Below are positions 1 to 8,599 of a stretch of DNA of 17,422 nucleotides, piece after piece. Under the pieces are notes generated by a model. The model was not told the origin of the DNA. It ran no database searches and saw only the letters and a list, made by a program, of their open reading frames with translations. A program made the translations under genes and the position numbers. How positions within the stretch are numbered: the first letter of the stretch is position 1; each line of letters begins with the position of its first letter. Source of the stretch: CAZGMJ01 sp964649005 (GTDB taxonomy: Bacteria; Planctomycetota; Phycisphaerae; Sedimentisphaerales; Anaerobacaceae); NCBI GenBank assembly GCA_964649005.1, contig CAZYMD010000110.1, positions 1 to 17,422 of the forward strand, in the 5' to 3' direction.

Positions 1-1
1 C

Positions 2-3000
2 GTCTTCGCCCTCACATGCCCCATACCACGCGAAGATAAGTCTGACGAAAACCAAAAACCCGACACAGGCCTTTACGAAAAAGCCAAAGGCGACTCCGAT
101 CTTGACATTAAAATCGGCCCGACCCGCTTCAAAGTCGCCGCCGTCGCAAGATACGACCGCACCGGCCGCCTCACACTCGAAGATGGCCGCGGCAACGAAT
201 CGAAGAACGTCCAGGTCCTGACCCCGGACGTCTCAGCCCAGGCCCCCTGGATGGACATCGCCACTATCTTCCTCAGCCCCGACCCCAACCTGTTCGACGT
301 CCTCGAGCTCCGCATCTTCAACCACGAAACCCAACAACTACTCCGCCCCGACGACAACACCGCCATCGGCTATAGGATTGACCGCGGCGTCGTAAACCTC
401 CGCAGCGTCGGCCGCCCACTCCCCGACACCGTCGACCTCTGGATGAGACTCCTGCACGGCCCATGGAACCTCTCTATGAGCGGCCAGACCCCCCACAAAT
501 TGCCGGACGGCAGTCAGGTTTCAGTAACGCAGATACAACGGACAAAACAAGTCGACCCACAGGACACAGTCTGCACCGCCGTTTTCGATCTCCGAAATGT
601 CAAACGCGGCTGGTTCCGCGCAGCCCCCAAATACCAGATCGCCGCCGTCGCCAAAGATGGAACCCGCTACATCCCCGGCTTCCCGCACTTCATCAATACG
701 ATCAGCGGCGGCACCGAAGTCATCAACTTCGACCTCCCCGCCAACCAGCTCAGCCACTTCGAAATTCGCCCCTTCCACGGTCCAGACCGATTCTACTTCA
801 AAGCCATCAAGCTCCCGAAATCCACCGACGAACCACTGGCCCCGCCCCCCTTCGTCACCATCGACGTGGCTGGCAAAGAAACCGACGCCACCTCCGACAC
901 CCTCTCTCCCGCGAAGCTCCACGTCCAGGTCCTAAAAGGCAAACGCGCCGACGGTGCCACAGCCCTCGCCAACACCGGCTGGGTCAGACTCTCCAAGCCT
1001 CCCTACGAGAAGACTGACTCGGTGACAACAATCACCTACAAACTCACCGGCCTCTCCGCCAAAAAATCCTCCATAACCTGCTTCGATAAGCAGGGCCGCC
1101 CCCTCGGCAGAGCAGGAGGCGCCTCCGGAGCCCGGAACAACAACTCCTACGCAGTCGGCTACCGAACGATAAATGTGCCCGCAGAACAGATCGACCAAAT
1201 CCGCTTCTCCTTCACAGACCTGCCCGAGGCCGAAGAATACGCCGCCCCCGTCGCTCCGCTAAGCATTGAAGGCAAAGCGCCCACGAAGGGCAAAAGCGAG
1301 AAGCTGATCACCGACCTCCCCCACGGCGGAACGCTGGAATTGGTGGCGGTCCGCAGGAGCAGCCTGCTTGATCAACCCTGGTACACCCCTGACGGTACAC
1401 AGAGAATCAACCCATCCAACGAAATCCTCTCCAAACGAACCTGGGACTATGGCCCGTCTACCGCCGATCAGGGTCAGGGTTGCGAGTTCCTCATCCACGG
1501 CGACATGCCCGACAACAAGATGGGCCCGCCAACCGTACTCAAGTGGCGATTCTCCGCCGAACCCGACACGCGCCTCGGCTTTGGCCGCTCCTTCCAATCA
1601 GGCCAGCACTACTTCGGCGCCGCCGTCGCATACCGTTCCCGCATCCAAACATACCCCGCCCACATCCAATCAGCAGACGTAACACTTGACATCTCCAACG
1701 GCCCCTGGAAGACCGTCGTCAGACATGACGGCCGCACCGCCCAAGACCTGACCTTCGACCACTTCGTCGCCCTGCACAAGCTCACGCTCACTTTTTCGAA
1801 GGCAGAAGACAAAGACGGCTCAATCCGAATACAGGCCGAACAGCCACTCCGGACGATGGCCGCCCGCATCATCGCCATTGACAAGTACGGCAACCCCCGC
1901 TACCCCCACCAAAGCCAATCCGAGCCCGGCGAACAGACCACAACCACCACCTGCTGGTTCGACGGCATTACCACAGACCGAATCGACCACTACGAATTCC
2001 AGCTCCAGCCAATCGACACCATCACCTTCAGGAACATCGCACTCACAAACGAACACAACACAAATCCCTCCGCCATCGCAGTGACCGCCCATGTCCCTTG
2101 GGGCCCGGAGACTGATGGAATCCAGGCCCGCCTGCCCGCACACAGAAGATCTTGGCACCAAGGTCAGATTCCGGTGCTTAGCGCTTGGCTTCGCAACAAC
2201 ACTTCGAATGAAATCTTTGCCCACTGGGATTTGGCCGACTCCCAGGTCGAAGTGGATGGACAATGGTATTCCCGCCCAGTCCGACCGCCGTTAACGCAGC
2301 TTCCCATTAGGCCCGACAGGACACACGTCGGCAGCTCCATCACATTAAATCCGGCCTGGAAGACCGTCGACGGCACAGAGTTGAGATTCTCGCCCGGCTG
2401 GCACACGGTTAGAGTCGCTGCGCTTGCCGTTAGCGACGAAGACCAGGGCAAGAACCTCCGCGCAGTAAGCAACCCCATCAAGATCGAAATCATCCCCGCA
2501 GACGACACAAACCTCGTCTGGGGCGAACCAGTCGATGGCCTGCGGGCTGCCGTCGAGTTCGCACCGGATAAAACTGCTTATGTGCAGCCTGAGGAGATCG
2601 AGGTCTTTTTCCACGTCCAGAATGTCAGCGACAAGACTATACAGTTCGTCGCCATACCCATGGGACAAGGCGGTGGACTCACTGTGGAAGACGACAGTGG
2701 CAATCCTCACCAAGTGACAGACAATTACTATACTGGCACCTTCGCCATCGACCGCTACTACATCAAACCGGGTGAGAAAGCTGTGCTCAGGAGCAAGACC
2801 CTCGGCGTCGTTCGCGACCACGAGCAGGCCAGGCAGTCCAAACTCTATGTGAGCCGGGAGCTTCATGGCAAACCAGGCGTCTACTGCGCACGTTATGAAC
2901 TAAATTTGCCAGGCATAACGACCTCGTCGCTGCCCACCGAAGCGGCCGACTTCAAAGGCACACTCAAGATCCCACCGCGCAAATTCACCATCGCCGCCGA

Positions 3001-5848
3001 GAATAACAAAATCAAAATAACCATCCCCGACACCACACCCAACGCGGACAAAATCACTTTCAATGCTGAAACCAGTAAACTAACAGCCGAAGGCCCCGCC
3101 GAAGTCTTAGCTCCCCGCAACAGCCTGGAGTTTCGAATCGTCCCGAGCACAAGCCACAGCACTCTGCAATACCCTCCGCGCCTCACCGACGATCAGTTCC
3201 ACAAGTATTGTACAACTCTTGAGCAAAAAGGTCCGGACCATCCGCTGGGCAAGTATCGCTGGTTCGAGGCGATGGAGGATGTAGATTCCGCTCTGCCCGT
3301 CATGGAGCACCAAGGCAGGAAATTCGTGCTGCTCTGCAGCGAACCCCAATACACAATGCCGCCAGACCAGGGGTGGGGACTCCGAAGGGTAAAGGCTCGC
3401 ACGACCCAGGCGCCAAGAGCAGCAATCGAGTTCGGCCTCGATACGAAAGGCGTAGAGCTTTTATCCGCACTGACAAAAGCCAATCTCGGCAAGCACATGG
3501 CCGTCGTAGTTGACCGAACGGTCGTTTTCGCTCCCCGTATCGAATCAGTAATTCACGGCGAAGGGGTCGTCACAATCCGCGACTTAGCCACCGCAGAAAG
3601 AATCATCGAAAAACTCAAACAGGGAATCGACGCCAGTGACGATAAGAACGCACAAAGCACCTCCAACCCCGGACTGCCCCAGCATGCCGCCGTCGACATC
3701 AGTATGGTCCCGGCCGGACCCATTCGCTCCGCTGAGGATTTCTTCCTGGCATATCGAGTCAATGCACGCAATCGAGCGGAACTGAACAACGCAAGAGTCG
3801 AACTGCAAATTGTTTCGAGTGATCCCGCTAGAGAAGCTGCGCTCCTGCCGATAGAAATTCGCCATCTCGATCAGGTCGGCAACTCGCAGCGCTTCCCGGA
3901 CGGCCTGATCGGAACAATCCGCCCCGATCAAAACCAACAGCGAATGCTCGCCCAATTGCCCGATGGTGACTATTCCTTGGCGATTGTGATCGACGGCACC
4001 CGCTGCTCGAAAACCGCCCGCCTTACCATAGACTCAAGCTACGATCCGTCCTCAGCCGCCACACTCGAGCTGATCCCCCTGCCCAACCCCCGCTACGTCG
4101 GCCTCCGCGCCACCGGCCCCGACCCACTGGACCCCGAGCTGACCAACATGGCTGTCGCGTTCCCCGAATTCCTCGTTGACGGCGTAACACGAAAACCCGC
4201 GATGATTCTCTGGTCCGGCCCCGTCGGTCCCCTACAACCCGGCCGGCAACACACACGAATCCTCGACCTGAAGACATACGAACCCAAAATCGACTTGAGC
4301 GCCCCCCACAAAATCAAAGTCGTAGTCGGCAAATACCAGTCACAAACCGTCACCATCCCAGCCCCGCCCCCAATCTACGGTCCAATCACAGGCCGGATCG
4401 TTGATCCCGAAGGCAAACCTGTGGCGGATGCAAAAGTATGTATCTGTATGAAGAGCGCCTTCGCACGGATTAACAATGGCAGGCTGGGATGGTCTGGAAG
4501 GGGCAACTCGGAAGATATAGATTTCTCCAAAACCGATGCTCGTGGCGCATTCGAATTCGAAATGGAACCGCCCGAGCAGTTCAGTCTGCTTGCCGCTCAC
4601 GAATCGGGCTTTGCATCGGTTGAATCGGAGGTTTTTGCACAGTCGCGAGAAATTCACTTGGAGAAATGGGGACGCGTCGAGGGGCAATTTGCCCCTAACC
4701 GTGGTCCAACAGGAACCAAAGTCAGTCTAACAATGATGTTCAGTAATCCAAGTGATGAGAATCTTTACGATTATCGCAACGATACCAGAACCAAAAGTGA
4801 TGGCAGCTTCGTCTTCGAGCATATCACGCCGGGATGGTACGAGGTTGGATACACAACCAGAACAGACCGAAACACATCGTCCATCACCTCCCGCACTCCC
4901 ATTGAGGTGCGAGCGGGCCAGACCGCAAAGATAAAACTGGCTGATGAAGGCAGACCCGTCATTGGCAGATTCGTAGCACCACAGGGCTACAACAAAACTA
5001 TCTACTTTGGCGAAGGTCTAAGGAATCTGGGAACCAAACGCCCACCCTGGTCTTGGCCGGAGAACTTCGACGAAATGACAATCGCTGAACATAAGCAGTT
5101 GTATGAACAACTCGGGCAAAGCGACGAATACAAAGCCTACTTAAAAGCCCACTGGTACGACCCCAATCGACGAGAATACTGCTTCTATATCGAAGACAAT
5201 GGCTCGTTCATCATACCGGACGTCATCGCAGGAACGTATGACATGTCTGTGTCACTTTATAAATACGAGCGTGGCCAAAAGCGCACGATATCTATAGGCA
5301 ACTACCACGGAACCGTCGTCGTACCCGAAATCCCGGGCGGGAAATCCGATGAACCCCTGGACCTGGGCGAATTGACACTACACGTGTACAATGTCCCGGA
5401 GGTAGGAGAATCCGCCCCGCTGTTCGAAGCGACAACCGCAAAGGGCGAAACCTTCAAACTCGCCGACCAGAAAGGCAAATACGTCTTCCTCTCCTTCCGG
5501 CCCATTTTGAATGATATAGAACGAGAAAAACTCAATGACTTCTACCGCTCATACGGCGATAAAGTGCTCGTAGTCGCCTTGTGCCGTGGTAAATCCGCCA
5601 CCCAATTCGAACGCACATTCGAAGCCGATCCGACCCCCTGGCCCCAGATTTTCGTCCCAGAAGATTCCCAGCTCGCCAAGGACTATGACACACCCGGCCT
5701 GGGCTACACATTTCTAATCGGCCCCGACGGCAAAATCCTCGCCGACGGCCTGCGCGAAAGTGGATTCGAAGAAGCCCGCAAGGCCCTCGAAAAAGCCGGG
5801 ATTACAGCAACAAAATCGCATGAGTCTACGGAATCATCAAAAGACTAA
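2..5848 (+). CDS. Giant multidomain protein with SecD-like head, carboxypeptidase-regulatory-like and redoxin-like domains (5' partial)
   Basis: The frame is open from base 2, before the first ATG (251), so the gene enters from the left and its true start is outside; at least 1948 residues are visible. Domains by position: three related beta-rich modules at 434-817, 914-1228 and 1673-2047 (two share HGPW/NGPW near their start); an Ig-like stretch near 2550-2820; a segment resembling the SecD/SecDF P1 head at 3422-3631 (AIEFGLDTKG, then GKHMAVVVDRTVVFAPRI); a carboxypeptidase-regulatory-like domain from 4379 (GRIVDPEGKPVADAKV), followed by similar modules to about 5380; and a C-terminal AhpC/TlpA-like redoxin fold at about 5396-5806. 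The redoxin lacks the CxxC pair: the position after the KYVFLSF strand reads RPILND. Large planctomycete proteins of this layout often begin with a BlaR1-type M56 peptidase membrane domain. Whether this one does cannot be seen. It probably acts in the periplasm or envelope, but no enzymatic role can be assigned. Confidence 0.85.
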   Translation, partial: VFALTCPIPREDKSDENQKPDTGLYEKAKGDSDLDIKIGPTRFKVAAVARYDRTGRLTLEDGRGNESKNVQVLTPDVSAQAPWMDIATIFLSPDPNLFDVLELRIFNHETQQLLRPDDNTAIGYRIDRGVVNLRSVGRPLPDTVDLWMRLLHGPWNLSMSGQTPHKLPDGSQVSVTQIQRTKQVDPQDTVCTAVFDLRNVKRGWFRAAPKYQIAAVAKDGTRYIPGFPHFINTISGGTEVINFDLPANQLSHFEIRPFHGPDRFYFKAIKLPKSTDEPLAPPPFVTIDVAGKETDATSDTLSPAKLHVQVLKGKRADGATALANTGWVRLSKPPYEKTDSVTTITYKLTGLSAKKSSITCFDKQGRPLGRAGGASGARNNNSYAVGYRTINVPAEQIDQIRFSFTDLPEAEEYAAPVAPLSIEGKAPTKGKSEKLITDLPHGGTLELVAVRRSSLLDQPWYTPDGTQRINPSNEILSKRTWDYGPSTADQGQGCEFLIHGDMPDNKMGPPTVLKWRFSAEPDTRLGFGRSFQSGQHYFGAAVAYRSRIQTYPAHIQSADVTLDISNGPWKTVVRHDGRTAQDLTFDHFVALHKLTLTFSKAEDKDGSIRIQAEQPLRTMAARIIAIDKYGNPRYPHQSQSEPGEQTTTTTCWFDGITTDRIDHYEFQLQPIDTITFRNIALTNEHNTNPSAIAVTAHVPWGPETDGIQARLPAHRRSWHQGQIPVLSAWLRNNTSNEIFAHWDLADSQVEVDGQWYSRPVRPPLTQLPIRPDRTHVGSSITLNPAWKTVDGTELRFSPGWHTVRVAALAVSDEDQGKNLRAVSNPIKIEIIPADDTNLVWGEPVDGLRAAVEFAPDKTAYVQPEEIEVFFHVQNVSDKTIQFVAIPMGQGGGLTVEDDSGNPHQVTDNYYTGTFAIDRYYIKPGEKAVLRSKTLGVVRDHEQARQSKLYVSRELHGKPGVYCARYELNLPGITTSSLPTEAADFKGTLKIPPRKFTIAAENNKIKITIPDTTPNADKITFNAETSKLTAEGPAEVLAPRNSLEFRIVPSTSHSTLQYPPRLTDDQFHKYCTTLEQKGPDHPLGKYRWFEAMEDVDSALPVMEHQGRKFVLLCSEPQYTMPPDQGWGLRRVKARTTQAPRAAIEFGLDTKGVELLSALTKANLGKHMAVVVDRTVVFAPRIESVIHGEGVVTIRDLATAERIIEKLKQGIDASDDKNAQSTSNPGLPQHAAVDISMVPAGPIRSAEDFFLAYRVNARNRAELNNARVELQIVSSDPAREAALLPIEIRHLDQVGNSQRFPDGLIGTIRPDQNQQRMLAQLPDGDYSLAIVIDGTRCSKTARLTIDSSYDPSSAATLELIPLPNPRYVGLRATGPDPLDPELTNMAVAFPEFLVDGVTRKPAMILWSGPVGPLQPGRQHTRILDLKTYEPKIDLSAPHKIKVVVGKYQSQTVTIPAPPPIYGPITGRIVDPEGKPVADAKVCICMKSAFARINNGRLGWSGRGNSEDIDFSKTDARGAFEFEMEPPEQFSLLAAHESGFASVESEVFAQSREIHLEKWGRVEGQFAPNRGPTGTKVSLTMMFSNPSDENLYDYRNDTRTKSDGSFVFEHITPGWYEVGYTTRTDRNTSSITSRTPIEVRAGQTAKIKLADEGRPVIGRFVAPQGYNKTIYFGEGLRNLGTKRPPWSWPENFDEMTIAEHKQLYEQLGQSDEYKAYLKAHWYDPNRREYCFYIEDNGSFIIPDVIAGTYDMSVSLYKYERGQKRTISIGNYHGTVVVPEIPGGKSDEPLDLGELTLHVYNVPEVGESAPLFEATTAKGETFKLADQKGKYVFLSFRPILNDIEREKLNDFYRSYGDKVLVVALCRGKSATQFERTFEADPTPWPQIFVPEDSQLAKDYDTPGLGYTFLIGPDGKILADGLRESGFEEARKALEKAGITATKSHESTESSKD
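434..817 (+). repeat. Protein-level repeat module, copy 1
   Basis: This is the first copy of a diverged module within the giant protein. It opens with an HGPWN motif (nt 455-469). It ends with a D-G-x-R/P-Y turn, a stretch of hydrophobic strands and a closing FKAIKLP. The closing part aligns with FRNIALT of the third copy. The similarity is visible only in protein, not in DNA, so the duplication is old. Confidence 0.5.
914..1228 (+). repeat. Protein-level repeat module, copy 2 (most diverged)
   Basis: This middle copy is recognisable by the order: hydrophobic strands, a CFDKQGRPL turn (comparable with AVAKDGTRY in copy 1 and AIDKYGNPRY in copy 3), then an I-x-x-I-x-F-x-F strand closing at FSFTDLP. 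The initial GPW motif is not evident, so the boundaries are approximate. Confidence 0.35.
1673..2047 (+). repeat. Protein-level repeat module, copy 3
   Basis: This copy opens with ADVTLDISNGPWKTVV, the counterpart of the HGPWN opening of copy 1. It continues to an AIDKYGNPRY turn and the closing YEFQLQPIDTITFRNIALT strands. With copies 1 and 2 it suggests an envelope or recognition region built from tandem beta modules. The function is unknown. Confidence 0.5.
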
Positions 5849-5954
5849 AAAACACACTGCCCGCATCCTACGTCGGATTTAGCGCTGCGTTATCAAAACG
5901 ATATCAATATTTTTTCGTTTCCAGCGACTGAATAAGGACCTACATCTCGGACTC
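5849..5954. other. Convergent intergenic gap
   Basis: This 106-nt gap separates the ends of two convergent genes. I looked for a bidirectional terminator and found only an AT-rich imperfect pairing (AAACGA against TCGTTT around 5896-5923, with a long loop). That is too weak to call, and no coding potential was seen. Confidence 0.4.
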
Positions 5955-8354
5955 TTACTGCTCCTCAGGCTCAGGCTGAGGGATAAACATCCACTGTGGA
6001 TTGCGTGCTATCACTTCATTAAAGGCGGCAGGGTCTCCGTCGCGCTGAGTGCTAATTGCCTGCTGGAGCTGTGCCTGCCCTTCCTGGGTCGCGAAATAGC
6101 TCTCGAACAGGGCGTTTCCAACAGTTTTCGTAAGGGTCGTAAGCGCCTGGGTGCTCTGCAGTGCACAGAACTGCCAGGATTCATCGCTGACTTTGGTATA
6201 GACTAAACCACCGCCCACGCTATCGGCCTGGGCCGCAAAATTCTCGAACAGCTTCTGCACCAAAGGTACGACCTTGGGCCGTGGAAACATTAGAGGCATG
6301 TTGCCTGCTGGTAATAAGGCGTAGACCTTTTTGGTCTGTGGATTAATATTCACGCTCCCGATGATCAGGGGCATCTTCATGCCGCGAATCTCGTGTTTCG
6401 CGGCTTCAAGATCGCTGCTGCTATCAACAATGGCCTGGGCCTTTGTCAGATATTCCTGGGTATCCGCATGCAAACGCGATTCGAGTGCGCCAATCCAAGC
6501 CACCCAGTTAGGCAGATTCCGGAGTACGCGCTGGACGGATACGTAGTTTGCCCCTTCGGGTATGCGAGCCAGCAGATCAACCACAGCCGGAGCGGTCCTG
6601 CGGGATTGACTGGGTTCTAACTCAGCCAGCCACGAGGAAGCCTTGGCTCCACGATGATAGACAAGATAATCACCCACACGTCTGGCGTATACCACCTTGC
6701 GGTTCACAAGCTCATGCTGATCGTAACCAAAGATGCCCGTGCGCGTAGTCCAAGCGCTCTCCCTTGTATAGCGGGTAACGCCCCCATCCAACGGCACCAT
6801 GGAAAAGCGGTTTTGTTGCAGACACCAAGGTTTTTGTTTTTGGAAGGTGTTGGCAAAATCCTGGCCCAGCCGGCGATTGCTGTTCAAAGCCTCCATTTCT
6901 TCCCGAAAACAGCTTTCCAGGAAATCCTGTCCCTGATCCGGAGTGATCTTTACGGTGCGATAAACAGGCAGTTCGAGCGAAACGAAATAATCCTCCAGAC
7001 TCGCCGCACCCTCAAGTGATGGCGCCGGTTGCAGTGGGGCACAGGCACTCAGGATCCACGGTGTTCGGCTTTCCACCATCGGCACGGGTTTCAGCTCGTC
7101 AAGCATCTCAACAAAACGGACCAAACCCGGCCAGGCAAGCCCTTTCCTCTCACACTTCTGTTGGACACGTTTAGCCCAGGCCGAGAGAGTCGGCGAGGTC
7201 TTTGGCTGTGGTTTCATGCCAGTAACCGTAAAGGACTGATAATCCGATCCCAGCCAGGCCAAAGCCTGTTTCACCTGATCCATCGGCAGTGATTTGGTGC
7301 AGGTCTCTTCCTGGAAGCGGCTTGAGTGCAGACCGACATTGAACTCCACAAAGCCGTCCTGAAGATCGGCGGCCATAGTGAATCCCTCGAAGGCCAGCAT
7401 TCGCCCGGAAATGAAATCAACCAGTTGCTCCAGAGTCGCGACGACCATGCACTCGGCATAATCGGCCAATTGCTCCAGGTCGCGCACGCCAAGTTGCATG
7501 CGAAACTGCATTTCAATTTGCTCCTTCGCCTGTGGAGGTATTCGTTGCATAAGGGCCGCACGCTGCTGGGGAATCATCATTTTGGCCATCATGGAAATCG
7601 CCTGCAATTGCAGTGCAAAAGGCTTTGCCATAGCCGGATTTAAAACCATGCGCATCTGCTTCGTTTCCGTTGCCGGCAGGGCGCGGCTCATAAAGGGATC
7701 CTGGCCGAAGCGTTGCGCCGTCGGGCTGCTATACAGAGCCTGCACCAGAGAGCGGTCACCGCACAGGTACAGAGTATCACTGGATGAAACGAGGTATAAT
7801 TCAGGCAGGAGTTTGATTCGCTGCGAAACCATACGTATTGCCTTTTTGCCACTGATTTGCACCTCCTCAACATCCGAGGGTTGTAGGGCGGCATTAAGCA
7901 GGGGGACCAATGGCTCGCGGGAACGCGTGGGCAGACTCAATATAAACATGCGCCGTGGATCGCCCAAGTAGAGTGTTAGACCTATGGCTCCACGCGCATT
8001 GATACCGGTCGCTTGTTCCAGCAACTCAGGCGTCAAAGGCTGCTGAAAGGTCTGCATTCCCAATATTACTAACAGTGGATGCTCGGTTTGCAGGAGCTGC
8101 TGAACATCCGGCGGCGCAGCCTTATCCGGTACGCCCGCAACCAGGATATCTTCAACACCTTCGAGCACACTCAGCAGATCATGGAATTGTATGTGAATCA
8201 CGGCTCCCGATCCGGGTAGCACATCGCGAGCTGGTCCCTGAGGCAATCCATGGTCGGCGAGTTGTTGGGCGCTCAAACCTTGTGCCTCCACGGCGCCGCT
8301 GCTCACCAGCATTACCAAACAAACCAACATTGTTACCAGTAGTCTCGTTCTCAT
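5955..8354 (-). CDS. Secreted or envelope protein of unrecognised family, 799 aa
   Basis: The start is ATG at 8354 with AGGAG 10 nt upstream. The N-terminus is a clear Sec signal peptide: MRTR, a hydrophobic run, then a likely cleavage after VEA (about residue 24). The mature protein has no further membrane segment. It seems to have two similar halves, each opening with a statement-like strand pattern (GSGAVIHIQFHDLL in the first, IPEGANYVSVQRVLRNLP in the second). The middle holds several scattered cysteines, and the tail is acidic (QPEPEEQ). The general pattern (signal peptide, an early segment assessing a loop plus helix, no catalytic motif) is reminiscent of DUF3352-type extracytoplasmic proteins, but the resemblance is weak. 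I do not recognise a family and assign no function. It faces the giant protein's end across a 106-nt gap and is separated from the glycosidase-like gene upstream by about 245 nt, so it is probably transcribed alone. Confidence 0.8.
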   Translation of the reverse strand: MRTRLLVTMLVCLVMLVSSGAVEAQGLSAQQLADHGLPQGPARDVLPGSGAVIHIQFHDLLSVLEGVEDILVAGVPDKAAPPDVQQLLQTEHPLLVILGMQTFQQPLTPELLEQATGINARGAIGLTLYLGDPRRMFILSLPTRSREPLVPLLNAALQPSDVEEVQISGKKAIRMVSQRIKLLPELYLVSSSDTLYLCGDRSLVQALYSSPTAQRFGQDPFMSRALPATETKQMRMVLNPAMAKPFALQLQAISMMAKMMIPQQRAALMQRIPPQAKEQIEMQFRMQLGVRDLEQLADYAECMVVATLEQLVDFISGRMLAFEGFTMAADLQDGFVEFNVGLHSSRFQEETCTKSLPMDQVKQALAWLGSDYQSFTVTGMKPQPKTSPTLSAWAKRVQQKCERKGLAWPGLVRFVEMLDELKPVPMVESRTPWILSACAPLQPAPSLEGAASLEDYFVSLELPVYRTVKITPDQGQDFLESCFREEMEALNSNRRLGQDFANTFQKQKPWCLQQNRFSMVPLDGGVTRYTRESAWTTRTGIFGYDQHELVNRKVVYARRVGDYLVYHRGAKASSWLAELEPSQSRRTAPAVVDLLARIPEGANYVSVQRVLRNLPNWVAWIGALESRLHADTQEYLTKAQAIVDSSSDLEAAKHEIRGMKMPLIIGSVNINPQTKKVYALLPAGNMPLMFPRPKVVPLVQKLFENFAAQADSVGGGLVYTKVSDESWQFCALQSTQALTTLTKTVGNALFESYFATQEGQAQLQQAISTQRDGDPAAFNEVIARNPQWMFIPQPEPEEQ

Positions 8355-8475
8355 TTTAGCAGCTCTCCTATGTAATTATTATTTTTACAGGCAGTACAAC
8401 CAACCAATAAATCGTTTGGACACCTTCCTTGAGGATCACTATTTTATTCTGATTGCATTTCTACTATCATAGAGG

Positions 8476-8481
8476 ATTATA
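8476..8481 (-). promoter_or_regulatory. Candidate -10 element for the 799-aa secreted protein gene
   Basis: On the minus strand this reads TATAAT, a perfect sigma70-type -10 hexamer, about 120 nt upstream of the ATG at 8354. A 17-nt spacer places TGTATC at the -35 position, a poor match, so the call rests on the -10 alone. The rest of the 8355-8599 gap shows only the ribosome-binding site (AGGAG) and no small gene or convincing hairpin. Confidence 0.25.
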
Positions 8482-8599
8482 ACACCTCGAGAGGCATAGA
8501 TACATAGAGTTTCGTACGATCCGGCATAACGGCTTAGCCCGTCAACAAATCAGTAACCTCAATTAGAGAATCCAATGCATCGTCGCAATTGCCAAAGAA

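Noticed and set aside
463..1017. A 184-residue + strand frame within the giant gene
   Set aside because: It is an arginine/proline-rich out-of-frame shadow caused by the GC-rich coding sequence of the giant gene.
5896..5923. Candidate bidirectional terminator between convergent genes
   Set aside because: The stem is only 6 bp, AT-rich and has a long loop. It is not distinguishable from background.
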